Origin: Paracoccaceae bacterium
GTDB lineage: Bacteria; Pseudomonadota; Alphaproteobacteria; Rhodobacterales; Rhodobacteraceae
Length of the DNA: 64,000 bases
Direction: 5' to 3'
NCBI GenBank assembly: GCA_030148225.1
Contig: JASBTX010000011.1
Span: 1-64,000, forward strand
Made by a program: the position numbers and the translations under genes
Notes under the pieces: generated by a model
The model's input: only the letters and a program-made list of their open reading frames with translations
Databases searched by the model: none
Told to the model about the DNA's origin: nothing
Part shown: positions 39,372-47,752 of the stretch, piece by piece
Layout: the number at the start of each line of letters is the position of its first letter
Position numbering within the stretch: the first letter of the stretch is position 1

Positions 39372-39755
39372 TCAGCCAGCAGACAGGCGTTTCAGCGCCA
39401 GTTCAAGGTCTCTGCAGAGGTCGTCAAAGGGTTTCTCGGCCGTCCTGCCCGCACGCCCGATCAGCACGTAATCCCACCCGGCGCGAAAGAGCGTTGCATC
39501 AACCGCGCGGCAGATCGCGCGCAGTCGGCGGCGGGCACGGTTGCGCGCAACCGCATTGCCGACCTTGCGGCTGGTGGTAAATCCGATGCGGGGCGCGCCG
39601 GTATCGGCGGGGCTGCGTTCGCGGGCCTGCAGGATGAACCCGTCGTGATGGCTGCGCTGTCCCCGCGCTACCCGCAGGAAATCCGGCCGTTTCTTCAATC
39701 TCGTGGGTACTAACGAAAACACCGCCCCGGGCGTATCGCCGGAGCGGCCTGTCAT
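39372..39755 (-). CDS. rnpA: Ribonuclease P protein component
   Basis: RnpA (127 aa) binds the RNA subunit of RNase P to process pre-tRNAs. The motif RIGFTTSRKVGNAVARNRAR includes the conserved RNR block. Three in-frame Mets are possible; I chose ATG 39755 because GAGGA lies six bases before it, whereas ATG 39761 abuts that site and the 39788 codon lacks one. Confidence 0.93.
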   Translation of the reverse strand: MTGRSGDTPGAVFSLVPTRLKKRPDFLRVARGQRSHHDGFILQARERSPADTGAPRIGFTTSRKVGNAVARNRARRRLRAICRAVDATLFRAGWDYVLIGRAGRTAEKPFDDLCRDLELALKRLSAG

Positions 39756-39808
39756 CCGCATTCCTCTGGCGTCAGGCGGCGTTGCCACCCGACCAGCGCT
39801 GGCCCTGT

Positions 39809-39943
39809 TCAGGCGCTCAGCGATTTGCGCCCACGCACACGGCGTGCGTTGAGGATTTTGCGGCCTGCCTTGGTTGCCATCCGCGCACGAAAGCCGTGGC
39901 GGCGTTTGCGAACCAGATTGCTTGGCTGATACGTGCGCTTCAT
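39809..39943 (-). CDS. rpmH: 50S ribosomal protein L34 (bL34)
   Basis: The minus strand encodes the 44-residue L34, starting [20 protein letters not shown] and ending GRKSLSA, an almost invariant sequence. It heads the rpmH-rnpA-yidD block. A consensus-like promoter (40001-40029) lies upstream. Confidence 0.98.
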   Translation of the reverse strand: MKRTYQPSNLVRKRRHGFRARMATKAGRKILNARRVRGRKSLSA

Positions 39944-39973
39944 AGCACTACCCCGATCATTCTTTGCATACGG

Positions 39974-39985
39974 TCGGTCGACCGA
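39974..39985. promoter_or_regulatory. 12-bp palindrome in the rpmH 5' region
   Basis: TCGGTCGACCGA is a perfect palindrome placed about 10-20 nt downstream of the predicted rpmH transcription start, so it could be an operator or a short RNA hairpin. Its role is unknown. Confidence 0.3.
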
Positions 39986-40000
39986 TCATTCCGAGCCCGC

Positions 40001-40029
40001 TCTTTAGGCAGTTGATTCCACGGAGTCAA
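40001..40029 (-). promoter_or_regulatory. Candidate rpmH promoter
   Basis: On the minus strand TTGACT (40024-40029) and TAAAGA (40001-40006) are separated by 17 nt, 58 nt before the rpmH start codon. Confidence 0.65.
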
Positions 40030-40108
40030 CGCGCCAGTCAGGGCAGATTGGTCAAAATTCCAAGAACGGACAGTAATTTTTGTGGTAATCCGGTCAATGG
40101 AGAATATC

Positions 40109-40140
40109 GGCGCGCTGGGGAGTGCGAAACTCCGCAGACC
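40109..40140 (-). repeat. Decayed copy of the tRNA-Arg 3' end (possible att remnant)
   Basis: The 14 bases at 40109-40122 are identical to 41566-41579, the acceptor-stem and CCA end of tRNA-Arg(ACG). The next 18 bases are a diverged version of its T arm. No tRNA body precedes it, so it is a displaced or decayed tRNA 3' fragment in direct orientation with the intact tRNA. It fits the distal att site of an element inserted at the tRNA. Confidence 0.65.
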
Positions 40141-40232
40141 ATGCAGCGGGTGAGAACCCTTCGACACATGAATCTGGAATTGCCGATCATTGTGGAGCTG
40201 TACGGGTAGGAGCAACCGGACTTCGCTGCGAG

Positions 40233-41399
40233 TCAGAGCGATAACTTCTGCTCAACAATTGTAACAAAATAGGCGCAGCCATAAGCGAGTGCGTCATCAT
40301 TGAAATCGAAGGCTGGGTTGTGCAATGCCGCGCTATCTCCGTTGCCGATAAACATGAAATTGCCCGGGCGTTGCTCAAGCATGAAAGAAAAATCCTCACC
40401 ACCCATGGTTGGTGTTCTGTTGCCGTTAACCGCCTCGGAGCCCACCAGTCTGGAGGCCGCATCAATAGCAAAGTCGGTTTGTGTCGGGTCGTTTTCCGTA
40501 ACCGGCAATTCGTCAATGTAATTGAGATGGATGTCAGTACCCGTCATGGATGCTACACCCGCGCAAATCTCGTACATCCTTTGTTTGCCCAAAGCACGTG
40601 CCGTGCTGGATAGGCTGCGCACGGTCCCTCTGATCTCTGCTGTCTCAGCAATGATATTATCTGCTTTCCCCATGTGGATTTGCGTGATTGAAACGACATG
40701 TTGCGCCGAAGCAATTATTGAACGCGACACAATCGTCTGGAAACCCTGGATTATCTGAGCAACGGCAATGGCGGGGTCGAGACCCTCATGTGGAAAAGCC
40801 GCATGGCAGCCCTTTCCTGTTATTTGTACATCAAAGAGGTCCGCAGACCCCATTATACTACCGGGGCGAGTTGAGAAATTGCCGATAGGCAGACCAGGAG
40901 ATGTATGAAGCGCAAAAACGCTTTGAATGCCAAATCGATTCATCAGACCATCCTGAACCATGGCGAGGCCACCGCCTTCCGCCTCTTCCGCTGGTTGGAA
41001 AATCAGAACTGCAGTTCCATTGAAATTGCGGGTCTCGCTCAGATAACGAGCAGCGCCCAGCAGCATCGTGGTGTGCCCATCATGTCCGCAGGCATGCATT
41101 CGGCCTACAATTTTTGACGCATAAGGGAGATTTGTCTGCTCCTGCATGGGCAAAGCGTCCATGTCCGCGCGTAAGCCAATCACCTTGTCGCTTGCTGTAC
41201 TTTTGCCTTTTATCACCGCGACGACGCCGGTTTTCCCAATACCAGTATACACTTCGTCGACACCCATTTTTTGCAATCGCTCAGCAACCAGACCGGCGGT
41301 TCTATGGACGTCGAATGTGATTTCCGGATGTGCGTGAAAATCGCGACGCCATTCAATTAGTTCAGCCAACTGCGTGTCGAAAACTTCAGTGTGAACCAT
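40233..41399 (-). CDS. M20-family amidohydrolase (hippurate hydrolase/N-acyl amino acid hydrolase type)
   Basis: The 388-residue enzyme (start ATG 41399 after GAGGG) is a zinc-dependent M20D peptidase. Metal-binding motifs are intact: ADMDALPM, HACGHDGHTTML and PAEEAEGGG, with a later histidine in GKGCHAAFPHEGLDP and the terminal MGGEDFSFML. It should release an amino acid from an N-acyl or aryl-acyl conjugate; the substrate is unknown. Its GC content is lower than its neighbours' (about 48-57% in the stretches I counted against mid-60s nearby). It lies between the intact tRNA-Arg and the decayed tRNA end, suggesting acquisition. Confidence 0.92.
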   Translation of the reverse strand: MVHTEVFDTQLAELIEWRRDFHAHPEITFDVHRTAGLVAERLQKMGVDEVYTGIGKTGVVAVIKGKSTASDKVIGLRADMDALPMQEQTNLPYASKIVGRMHACGHDGHTTMLLGAARYLSETRNFNGTAVLIFQPAEEAEGGGLAMVQDGLMNRFGIQSVFALHTSPGLPIGNFSTRPGSIMGSADLFDVQITGKGCHAAFPHEGLDPAIAVAQIIQGFQTIVSRSIIASAQHVVSITQIHMGKADNIIAETAEIRGTVRSLSSTARALGKQRMYEICAGVASMTGTDIHLNYIDELPVTENDPTQTDFAIDAASRLVGSEAVNGNRTPTMGGEDFSFMLEQRPGNFMFIGNGDSAALHNPAFDFNDDALAYGCAYFVTIVEQKLSL

Positions 41400-41564
41400 T
41401 GGTCTGCCCTCACAAATGACCTTCAATGACATGTTGCTACATTAAAGCGGTCATGATCAATTGGCGGTCCTTCAGAGGTCTTGGGCTCAGACCGGTCATC
41501 GTCTTATTGGCGCATCGGAATTGACGGACCCACAATCGGGGTTGGTGCTGAATGTCAGAGAAAT

Positions 41565-41641
41565 TGGCGCGCTGGGGAGGATTCGAACCCCCGACCCCTT
41601 GATTCGTAGTCAAGTACTCTATCCAGCTGAGCTACCAGCGC
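41565..41641 (-). tRNA. tRNA-Arg (ACG)
   Basis: The 77-nt minus-strand gene folds into a complete cloverleaf: acceptor stem GCGCTGG/CCAGCGC, D arm with AGCTCAGCTGGATAGAGT, anticodon stem CTTGA/TCAAG around the loop CTACGAA (anticodon ACG), and a T arm with GTTCGAAT. CCA is encoded. Its A34 is normally edited to inosine to read CGN codons. Confidence 0.97.
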
Positions 41642-41704
41642 GTGAGGGTGGGATGTATCCCCGTCGTCAGGGCATTGCAAGCGGAAAGGTTGGGGTGTGT
41701 CGCG

Positions 41705-42565
41705 CTAGCTGCCTGTCTGGCTTTCGATAAAGAGCGTCAGCCGCTCGACGGCGTTTTCCAGCCAGACACGGGCGATGTCGGCATTGCGGATGAAGGCCTT
41801 GAGATAGGGTTCCGTGCCCGGTGCAATCTCGATGATGGTCGCGGAAAAGAGATAGGCGATGATGGCCACCAGCGCCAGCATCACCATCAGCATAAAGCCC
41901 ATGCGAAACCCGCGGCTGCGGGACTGATAGCCCATCACGTCGTCGGACACCGGGCCGGATGCCTCTCGTTTGCGTTCGGTGGTCGAGCGGAGCGTGGAAT
42001 TGATCTCTTCGATATCCGGCAGCAGGTTGCGGCGCGACGTGGCGGCCACCGCACCGGCGGATTTCCTGAGGTTGGTTACCCGGTTGCTCTCGGCCTCGGC
42101 GCGGGCATTGTGATTGGGTTCCGCCGTTTCCTCCAGCCCCAGATCGGGCTGGGTTTCGATCCGCGTCTCGGCTTCGCGTTTGCGGATGGTGCGTTCATGC
42201 TCGGCCTCTTCGCGCAGGATACCGGCGACATCGGCGCTCAGCTCGCGGCGGGGGGCGACGGTGCGCGGCGCGGGCGCTGACGGGTCGGGGTCGGGCAGCG
42301 GTTCGTCGTCCGGATCATCGCCCAGCGCCTGGCGCAGATTGTCCTCAAAACTCTCGGCGGTGGCGCGCCCTGCCCTGTCGCCTCCGGCATCATTTCCGCC
42401 ATACGGCGCGGGCGCGGGATCCTCGGCAGGGCGCGGGTCAAATCCTTCGGGATGCTGGAACCATGTATTGCCGCAGTTGGAGCACTGAACATCCCGCCCC
42501 TCATCCGGAATCACGCCCTCTCCGACCTCATACTGGGCCTCGCAATTTGGGCAGACCAGACGCAT
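41705..42565 (-). CDS. MJ0042-type zinc-ribbon membrane protein
   Basis: The 286-residue protein opens with a zinc ribbon (CPNC at residues 5-8 and CSNC at about 28-31, the MJ0042 pattern). It continues with a long acidic, proline-rich low-complexity region and ends in one TM helix (GFMLMVMLALVAIIAYLFS) and a short extracytoplasmic part. Such proteins are common in alphaproteobacteria, and their function is unknown. It is divergent from ftsE, with which it shares an AT-rich intergenic region. Confidence 0.85.
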   Translation of the reverse strand: MRLVCPNCEAQYEVGEGVIPDEGRDVQCSNCGNTWFQHPEGFDPRPAEDPAPAPYGGNDAGGDRAGRATAESFEDNLRQALGDDPDDEPLPDPDPSAPAPRTVAPRRELSADVAGILREEAEHERTIRKREAETRIETQPDLGLEETAEPNHNARAEAESNRVTNLRKSAGAVAATSRRNLLPDIEEINSTLRSTTERKREASGPVSDDVMGYQSRSRGFRMGFMLMVMLALVAIIAYLFSATIIEIAPGTEPYLKAFIRNADIARVWLENAVERLTLFIESQTGS

Positions 42566-42720
42566 TCCGAGTTCATTCCGTCCTGTGTAAGAGCCGATTT
42601 CTGCTCATATTCTGAAATGGTTTATCAATCCATACTGACAAATCCAAGCTTTACTGCCAAAGCCAATTGAAAGTAAGGCCCGCTTCGGCCAAAACAAGTC
42701 AGACGAGGGTGGAGCAGCCG

Positions 42721-43398
42721 GTGATCGAGCTTGAAAACGTAGCGTATAGTTACGGCGGTGGTGAACTTTTGAGCGACGTATCGCTCAAGTTGAGCCCGGG
42801 CTCGTTCCATTTTCTGACCGGCCCGTCCGGCTCGGGCAAGACGACGTTTCTGAGGCTCTGCTATGGTCAGCTGATCGCGACAGCGGGGCAGGTGCGCCTG
42901 TTTCGCAAGGATGTCAGGGAATTGTCGCGCGACGGCGTCGCGGGCATCCGGCAGCGCATCGGGGTCGTGCATCAGGATTGCCAGTTTCTGGATCATATGA
43001 GCGTGACCGAAAACATCGCGCTGCCCCTGATGGTTTCGGGCCGCGGCGGTGGCGGTGCAGCAGAAAATCTGGTTGATCTGATCGGCTGGGTCGGGCTGAC
43101 CCCGCGCGCCAACGCCCTGCCTGCGGAATTGTCGGGCGGCGAACGACAACGCGCCGCGCTAGCCCGGGCCGTAATCATGTCACCCGATATCCTGCTGGCG
43201 GATGAACCCACGGGCAATATCGACTGGGACATGTCGTTGAGGTTGCTCAAGCTGCTGATCGAGCTGAACAGGATGGGCAAGACGGTTCTGATTGCGACCC
43301 ATGATCTGAACCTGATCCGCGCCGCCAAATCAGAGGTGGCCGCACGCGTGCTCAGGATCAGTAACCGCCGCCTGCAGCTTGCCGGGTCGGACCTGTGA
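42721..43398 (+). CDS. ftsE: Cell division ATP-binding protein FtsE
   Basis: FtsE (225 aa) is the ATPase of the FtsEX complex that controls septal peptidoglycan hydrolases. Walker A GPSGSGKTTFL, Q-loop VVHQDCQFLDHM, signature LSGGERQRAALAR and Walker B ILLADEPTGNID are visible. I chose the GTG at 42721 because GGAG lies six bases before it and the product then has normal length. It overlaps ftsX by 4 bases. Confidence 0.93.
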   Translation: MIELENVAYSYGGGELLSDVSLKLSPGSFHFLTGPSGSGKTTFLRLCYGQLIATAGQVRLFRKDVRELSRDGVAGIRQRIGVVHQDCQFLDHMSVTENIALPLMVSGRGGGGAAENLVDLIGWVGLTPRANALPAELSGGERQRAALARAVIMSPDILLADEPTGNIDWDMSLRLLKLLIELNRMGKTVLIATHDLNLIRAAKSEVAARVLRISNRRLQLAGSDL

Positions 43399-44300
43399 GG
43401 TTGCCGCGTTTCATGAGCGCACTGATCGCGCCCCGCGACAAGGCATCAGACAGGATCGTGCCGCCGTCGGGCTTTACGGTACTGCTGACGTCATTCACGG
43501 CGGGTGCGATGGCGTTCCTGACGGTTTTTGCGCTGGCGCTTTCGCTGGCGACGGGGCGGCTCGCGGACAGATGGGCATCGGAACTGGCGCAGACATCGAC
43601 GATCCGGATATCCGCACCGGCTGAACAGATGGATGCCCAGCTGCGCGCGGTCGAGAGGGTGCTGCAGACGACGCCGGGCATCGCATCGGCGCGAACGCTG
43701 AGCGAAGAAGAGCAGCGCCAGTTGCTGGAGCCGTGGTTCGGCCCCGATCTGCCGATCGAAAACTTGCCTGTGCCCAAACTGGTCGAAGTTATCGAGAATT
43801 CAGAAGGCTACGATTCCGAAGGGTTGCGCCAGCGATTGGCCGCAGAGGCACCCGGCGCGATCCTTGATGATCACACGCGCTGGCGTAAGCCACTGGTCTC
43901 AGCGGCCGACCGGCTGCGGATGTTGGGATTTGTGGCGATTGTGCTGATTGCCGCCTCTACGGCGGCGATGATTACGCTCGCGGCACAGTCGGCGCTGGCG
44001 GCAAACGCTCAGGTGATCGGCGTTCTGCGGCTGGTCGGCGCGCGGGATAGCTATATTGCCGGGGCATTTGTCCGCCGCTTCACGCTGCGCGCCTTTGTCG
44101 GTGCTGTGGGCGGAACCGTGCTGGGGACGCTGGCGGTGGCATTGTTGCCGGATTCCGAGGTTGCGGGCAACTTTCTGACCGGGCTTGGATTTCAGGGGGC
44201 GCACTGGATATGGCCCTTTGCCATACCGCCGCTTGCGGCGCTGGTGGCGCATCTGGCCACGCGCAATGCTGCCCGGCGCACGCTGCGGGGAATTGCGTGA
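43395..44300 (+). CDS. ftsX: Cell division protein FtsX
   Basis: FtsX (301 aa) is the four-TM partner of FtsE: one TM near residues 28-50, a periplasmic domain (about 55-175), and three C-terminal TM segments, including the one with GVLRLVGARDSYIAGAFVRR. It begins with GTG inside the ftsE stop (GTGA) and its stop shares a base with the plsC start. Confidence 0.93.
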   Translation: MRLPRFMSALIAPRDKASDRIVPPSGFTVLLTSFTAGAMAFLTVFALALSLATGRLADRWASELAQTSTIRISAPAEQMDAQLRAVERVLQTTPGIASARTLSEEEQRQLLEPWFGPDLPIENLPVPKLVEVIENSEGYDSEGLRQRLAAEAPGAILDDHTRWRKPLVSAADRLRMLGFVAIVLIAASTAAMITLAAQSALAANAQVIGVLRLVGARDSYIAGAFVRRFTLRAFVGAVGGTVLGTLAVALLPDSEVAGNFLTGLGFQGAHWIWPFAIPPLAALVAHLATRNAARRTLRGIA

Positions 44301-45037
44301 TGCGCTATGGGCTTCAATGGATACGTTCCCTGATCTTTACCGGCCAGATGTATGCGATGATGGCGGTGCTGGCGCTGTTCTTTACACCATGGGTGCTGAT
44401 CGACCGGACGGCTGCGTATCGCGCGGTCAGGACCTATTGCCGCTGGGTGCGCTGGACGGCGTCTTGGATGATCGGCCTCAAGACGGAAATCAGGGGGGAA
44501 GTGCCCACTGACGAGGTTCTGATCGCCTCTAAGCATCAGTCGTTTCTGGACATCATCATGATCGTCAGCGTTGTCCCGCGCCCGAAATTCATCATGAAAT
44601 CCAGCCTGCGCTGGGCACCCATACTGGGCTGGTACGCGATCAAGATCGGCTGTGTGCCGGTCGATCGCGGAAAAAGGTCCGAGGCGATCCGTAAAATGGT
44701 CGCCAATGTGAAATCTGGCGTTTCGCTGCCCGGACAGCTGATCATCTATCCGCAGGGAACGCGGGTCGCGCCCGGTGTGCAGAAACCCTACAAGGTCGGC
44801 AGTGCGGTGCTCTATCGTGAGACCGGTCAGGATTGCATTCCCGCCGCCACCAATGTCGGGGTTTTCTGGCCGCGTATCGGGATTTATCGTAAGCCCGGTA
44901 CGGCGGTTGTCGAGTTCCTGCCGAAGATTGCGCAGGGCCTGGACACTGACGGGTTCATGGCCGAGCTTGAAAAGGTCGTCGAGGCCGCATCTGACCGGCT
45001 GATGCAGGAAGCAGGGTTTTCCGGAGATACGCCATGA
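44300..45037 (+). CDS. plsC: 1-acyl-sn-glycerol-3-phosphate acyltransferase (PlsC-like)
   Basis: This 245-residue membrane enzyme acylates lysophosphatidic acid to phosphatidic acid. An N-terminal hydrophobic segment precedes the catalytic HX4D motif SKHQSFLD, and the substrate motif reads IYPQGTRVAPG, where the usual form is PEGTR; the Glu-to-Gln change is notable. The start is the ATG overlapping the ftsX stop. Its own stop overlaps the next gene by 4 bases. Confidence 0.9.
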   Translation: MRYGLQWIRSLIFTGQMYAMMAVLALFFTPWVLIDRTAAYRAVRTYCRWVRWTASWMIGLKTEIRGEVPTDEVLIASKHQSFLDIIMIVSVVPRPKFIMKSSLRWAPILGWYAIKIGCVPVDRGKRSEAIRKMVANVKSGVSLPGQLIIYPQGTRVAPGVQKPYKVGSAVLYRETGQDCIPAATNVGVFWPRIGIYRKPGTAVVEFLPKIAQGLDTDGFMAELEKVVEAASDRLMQEAGFSGDTP

Positions 45038-45639
45038 AATTCGTCACCGATATTGCAGAACTGGAAGCACTCTACGGGGAACCCGGCGACGCCTCTCTGA
45101 GCAAGGTCGCCCGCCGTCTGACGCCGCTCTACCGCGACTGGATCATGCGGTCGCGTTTCTGCATCCTGACCACCGTCGGGCCGGATGGCACCGATGGTTC
45201 GCCGCGCGGAGATGTCGGCCCCGTCGTCACGGAAATCGACGAGGTGACGCTGGCAATGCCGGATTGGCGTGGCAATAATCGTATGGATTCGCTCAGGAAT
45301 ATTGTCGCCGACGGGCGCTGCTCGCTTTTGTTCATGGTGCCCGGATCAACCACGGTGGTGCGCGTCAATGCGGTCGCCCGCCTGACAATCGATGCTGATA
45401 TGATCGCGCGCTTCGATCACAAGGGCCTCGCGCCGCGCAGCGTCATCCTTTTTCACATTCACGAGGTTTATACCCAATGCGCCCGCGCGGTGCTGCGTTC
45501 CGAGATCTGGACAAGCGGAGATCAGAGCGCCGGCCTGCCCAGCGCCGGGGACATCCTGTCTGAAATGACCGGTGGGCGCATTGATGGCCGGGCCTATGAC
45601 AATGCATGGCCGGACCGTGCCGATAAAACGATGTGGTAG
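45034..45639 (+). CDS. Pyridoxamine 5'-phosphate oxidase-like FMN-binding protein
   Basis: The 201-residue protein has the PNPOx split-barrel pattern: RSRFCILTTVGPDGTDGSPR near residues 33-52, GNNRMDSLRNIVADGR, and a C-terminal strand with FHIHEVYTQCARAVLRSE. It is of the general PPOX class rather than true PdxH. It overlaps plsC, so it may be translated with it, but no functional link is evident. Confidence 0.85.
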   Translation: MKFVTDIAELEALYGEPGDASLSKVARRLTPLYRDWIMRSRFCILTTVGPDGTDGSPRGDVGPVVTEIDEVTLAMPDWRGNNRMDSLRNIVADGRCSLLFMVPGSTTVVRVNAVARLTIDADMIARFDHKGLAPRSVILFHIHEVYTQCARAVLRSEIWTSGDQSAGLPSAGDILSEMTGGRIDGRAYDNAWPDRADKTMW

Positions 45640-45646
45640 CCCGGAC

Positions 45647-46609
45647 TTAGGCCGCCAGACCTTTGGAGCCCATCTTCAGGAATTTCTTGCGCCGCTCATC
45701 GATCAGCTTTTTCGGCGATTTCGACGAGAGTTCCTTGAGCATCGCCGTCAGCGCACTGCGCACGGAATTCAGTACCGCGTCCCTGTCACGCTGCGCGCCG
45801 CCCCGCGGCTCTGCGATGATGCGGTCGACCACGCCCAGCTGCTTGAGGTCCTGCGCCGTCAGCCGCAATGCTTCTGCCGCTTCGCGCATTTTCTCGGCAT
45901 CTTTCCACAGGATCGATGCGCAGCCTTCGGGACTGATGACCGAATAGATCGAATGTTCCAGCATGGCGACGCGATTGCCGGTTGCAAAGGCAACCGCCCC
46001 GCCCGATCCGCCCTCGCCGATGATGATCGAAATCAGCGGCACCCCGACCTGCAGGCATTTCTCTGTCGCCCGGGCAATCGCCTCGGACTGGCCGCGTTCT
46101 TCGGCACCTTTTCCCGGATAGGCGCCGGGCGTATCCACCAACGTGACAACCGGCAGGCCGAAACGGCTTGCCAGTTCCATCAGGCGGATGGCCTTGCGGT
46201 AACCTTCGGGTCGCGCCATGCCGAAATTCCGTTCGATCCGGGATTTGGTGTCAGAGCCTTTTTCATGCCCGATCACCATGACCGGAGTGCCGTCAAACCG
46301 GGCCAGCCCGCCCATGACCGAATGGTCATCGGCGAAATTCCTGTCCCCGGCCAGGGGTGTGTATTCGTCGAACAATGCCGCAATATAGTCACGGCAATGG
46401 GGCCGGTCAGGATGGCGTGCAACCTGGCATTTCTGCCAGGGTGTCAGTGATTTATAAAGCGTATCCAGCATCTTGGACGCTTTGGCATCCAGTGCAGCGG
46501 CCTCATCGGCGACGTCCATGGAGTCAGATGACCGCGCCATAGCTCGCAGTTCTTCTGCCTTGCCTTCGATCTCTGCCAGAGGTTTTTCAAATTCGAGATA
46601 ATTCTGCAT
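45647..46609 (-). CDS. accA: Acetyl-CoA carboxylase carboxyltransferase subunit alpha
   Basis: AccA (320 aa) is one half of the carboxyltransferase that makes malonyl-CoA for fatty acids. The ATG at 46609 gives [20 protein letters not shown], the family start. The core shows [10 protein letters not shown]-like [20 protein letters not shown] and [18 protein letters not shown]. The open frame extends further upstream, but without resemblance to the family. It lies downstream of the malyl-CoA lyase on the same strand. Confidence 0.97.
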   Translation of the reverse strand: MQNYLEFEKPLAEIEGKAEELRAMARSSDSMDVADEAAALDAKASKMLDTLYKSLTPWQKCQVARHPDRPHCRDYIAALFDEYTPLAGDRNFADDHSVMGGLARFDGTPVMVIGHEKGSDTKSRIERNFGMARPEGYRKAIRLMELASRFGLPVVTLVDTPGAYPGKGAEERGQSEAIARATEKCLQVGVPLISIIIGEGGSGGAVAFATGNRVAMLEHSIYSVISPEGCASILWKDAEKMREAAEALRLTAQDLKQLGVVDRIIAEPRGGAQRDRDAVLNSVRSALTAMLKELSSKSPKKLIDERRKKFLKMGSKGLAA

Positions 46610-46680
46610 GACGCCTCTTTCGGGACCGACCGGTTGGTATATGCCCCCAAGCGGGTGATATTGCAACGCGGAGGCGGCGC

Positions 46681-47640
46681 CTATTTCGACGAAATCAGCT
46701 CGGATTGGGCAACGATCACCTCGGCCTGCTTGATCGATGCAATGTCGACAAGCCGCCCTTTGTAGACCGTGGCGCCAGCGCCTTCGGCTTTGGCCTTCTC
46801 CATCGCGGCCAGAATCTCGCGCGCTTCGGCAACAGCGTCGGCCGAGGGGGTAAAGACCGCGTTGGCCAGTGCCACCTGCTTGGGATGAATGGCCCATTTG
46901 CCCACCATGCCCAGGGTCGCCGAGCGTCGCGCCTGCGCCAGGAAACCGTCATCATCCGAGAAATCACCGAACGGGCCGTCTACCGGCAGCACGCCATGCG
47001 TCCGGCAGGCTGCCACGATCGCCGCCTGCGCCCAGTGCCAGGGGTCGCTCCAGTGTTTCTGACCCTCGCGGATCATGTAATAGTTTTCCTGTGTCCCGCC
47101 GATGCCGGTGGTCTGCATGCCCATGGAGGCCGCGAAATCAGCAGCGCCCAGCGACATGGCCTGCAGTCGCGGCGAACTGGCGGCAATTTCGTCGACATGG
47201 GCAATGCCGGTCGCCGATTCAATGATCACCTCGAACGATATGGGTTTCTGACGACCCTTCGCCGCCTCAACCGCCGTCACCAGCGCATCGACCGCATAGA
47301 TATCAGCCGCGTTGCCCACCTTGGGGATCATGATCTGATCGAGCCTGTCGGCAGCGCATTCCAGCAGGTCAACAACATCGCGGTACCAGTAAGGCGTATC
47401 CAGCCCGTTGATCCGTACTGAAAGATACTTGTCCCCCCAGTCGACATCGCCGATGGCCTCGATGATGTTCTTGCGCGCCTCGGGCTTGTCAACGGGCGCG
47501 ACGCTGTCCTCGAGATCAAGGTTGATGACATCCGCCGCCGATGCTGCCATCTTTTCGAAAATCGCGGGGCGGGAACCGGGACCGAACAACTGACATCTGT
47601 TGGGCCGGGCCGGGGCGGCGGGTTGCAAGCGAAAGCTCAT
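46681..47640 (-). CDS. mcl1: L-malyl-CoA/beta-methylmalyl-CoA lyase
   Basis: This CitE-like TIM-barrel enzyme (319 aa) cleaves malyl-CoA and beta-methylmalyl-CoA to glyoxylate plus acetyl- or propionyl-CoA, a key step of the ethylmalonyl-CoA pathway in Rhodobacter and relatives. [18 protein letters not shown] carries the magnesium ligands, and [12 protein letters not shown] and [10 protein letters not shown] are typical. The length equals that of the Rhodobacter enzyme as I remember it. It is divergent from the TIM-barrel gene at 47753. Confidence 0.92.
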   Translation of the reverse strand: MSFRLQPAAPARPNRCQLFGPGSRPAIFEKMAASAADVINLDLEDSVAPVDKPEARKNIIEAIGDVDWGDKYLSVRINGLDTPYWYRDVVDLLECAADRLDQIMIPKVGNAADIYAVDALVTAVEAAKGRQKPISFEVIIESATGIAHVDEIAASSPRLQAMSLGAADFAASMGMQTTGIGGTQENYYMIREGQKHWSDPWHWAQAAIVAACRTHGVLPVDGPFGDFSDDDGFLAQARRSATLGMVGKWAIHPKQVALANAVFTPSADAVAEAREILAAMEKAKAEGAGATVYKGRLVDIASIKQAEVIVAQSELISSK

Positions 47641-47752
47641 ATCGTATTCCCTGGTAACTTAGTTGCGTCTGCGTCGCGATGATCGTTAGAATATTGCGCG
47701 CACCTTCGCAAGCGCAGAAAAGAACCCGCTGCGATGCGGCAGAAAGGAACTC

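Noticed and set aside
40081-40150. A second complete tRNA gene
   Set aside because: Only the 3' acceptor end matches; there is no anticodon or D arm, so it is at most a fragment.
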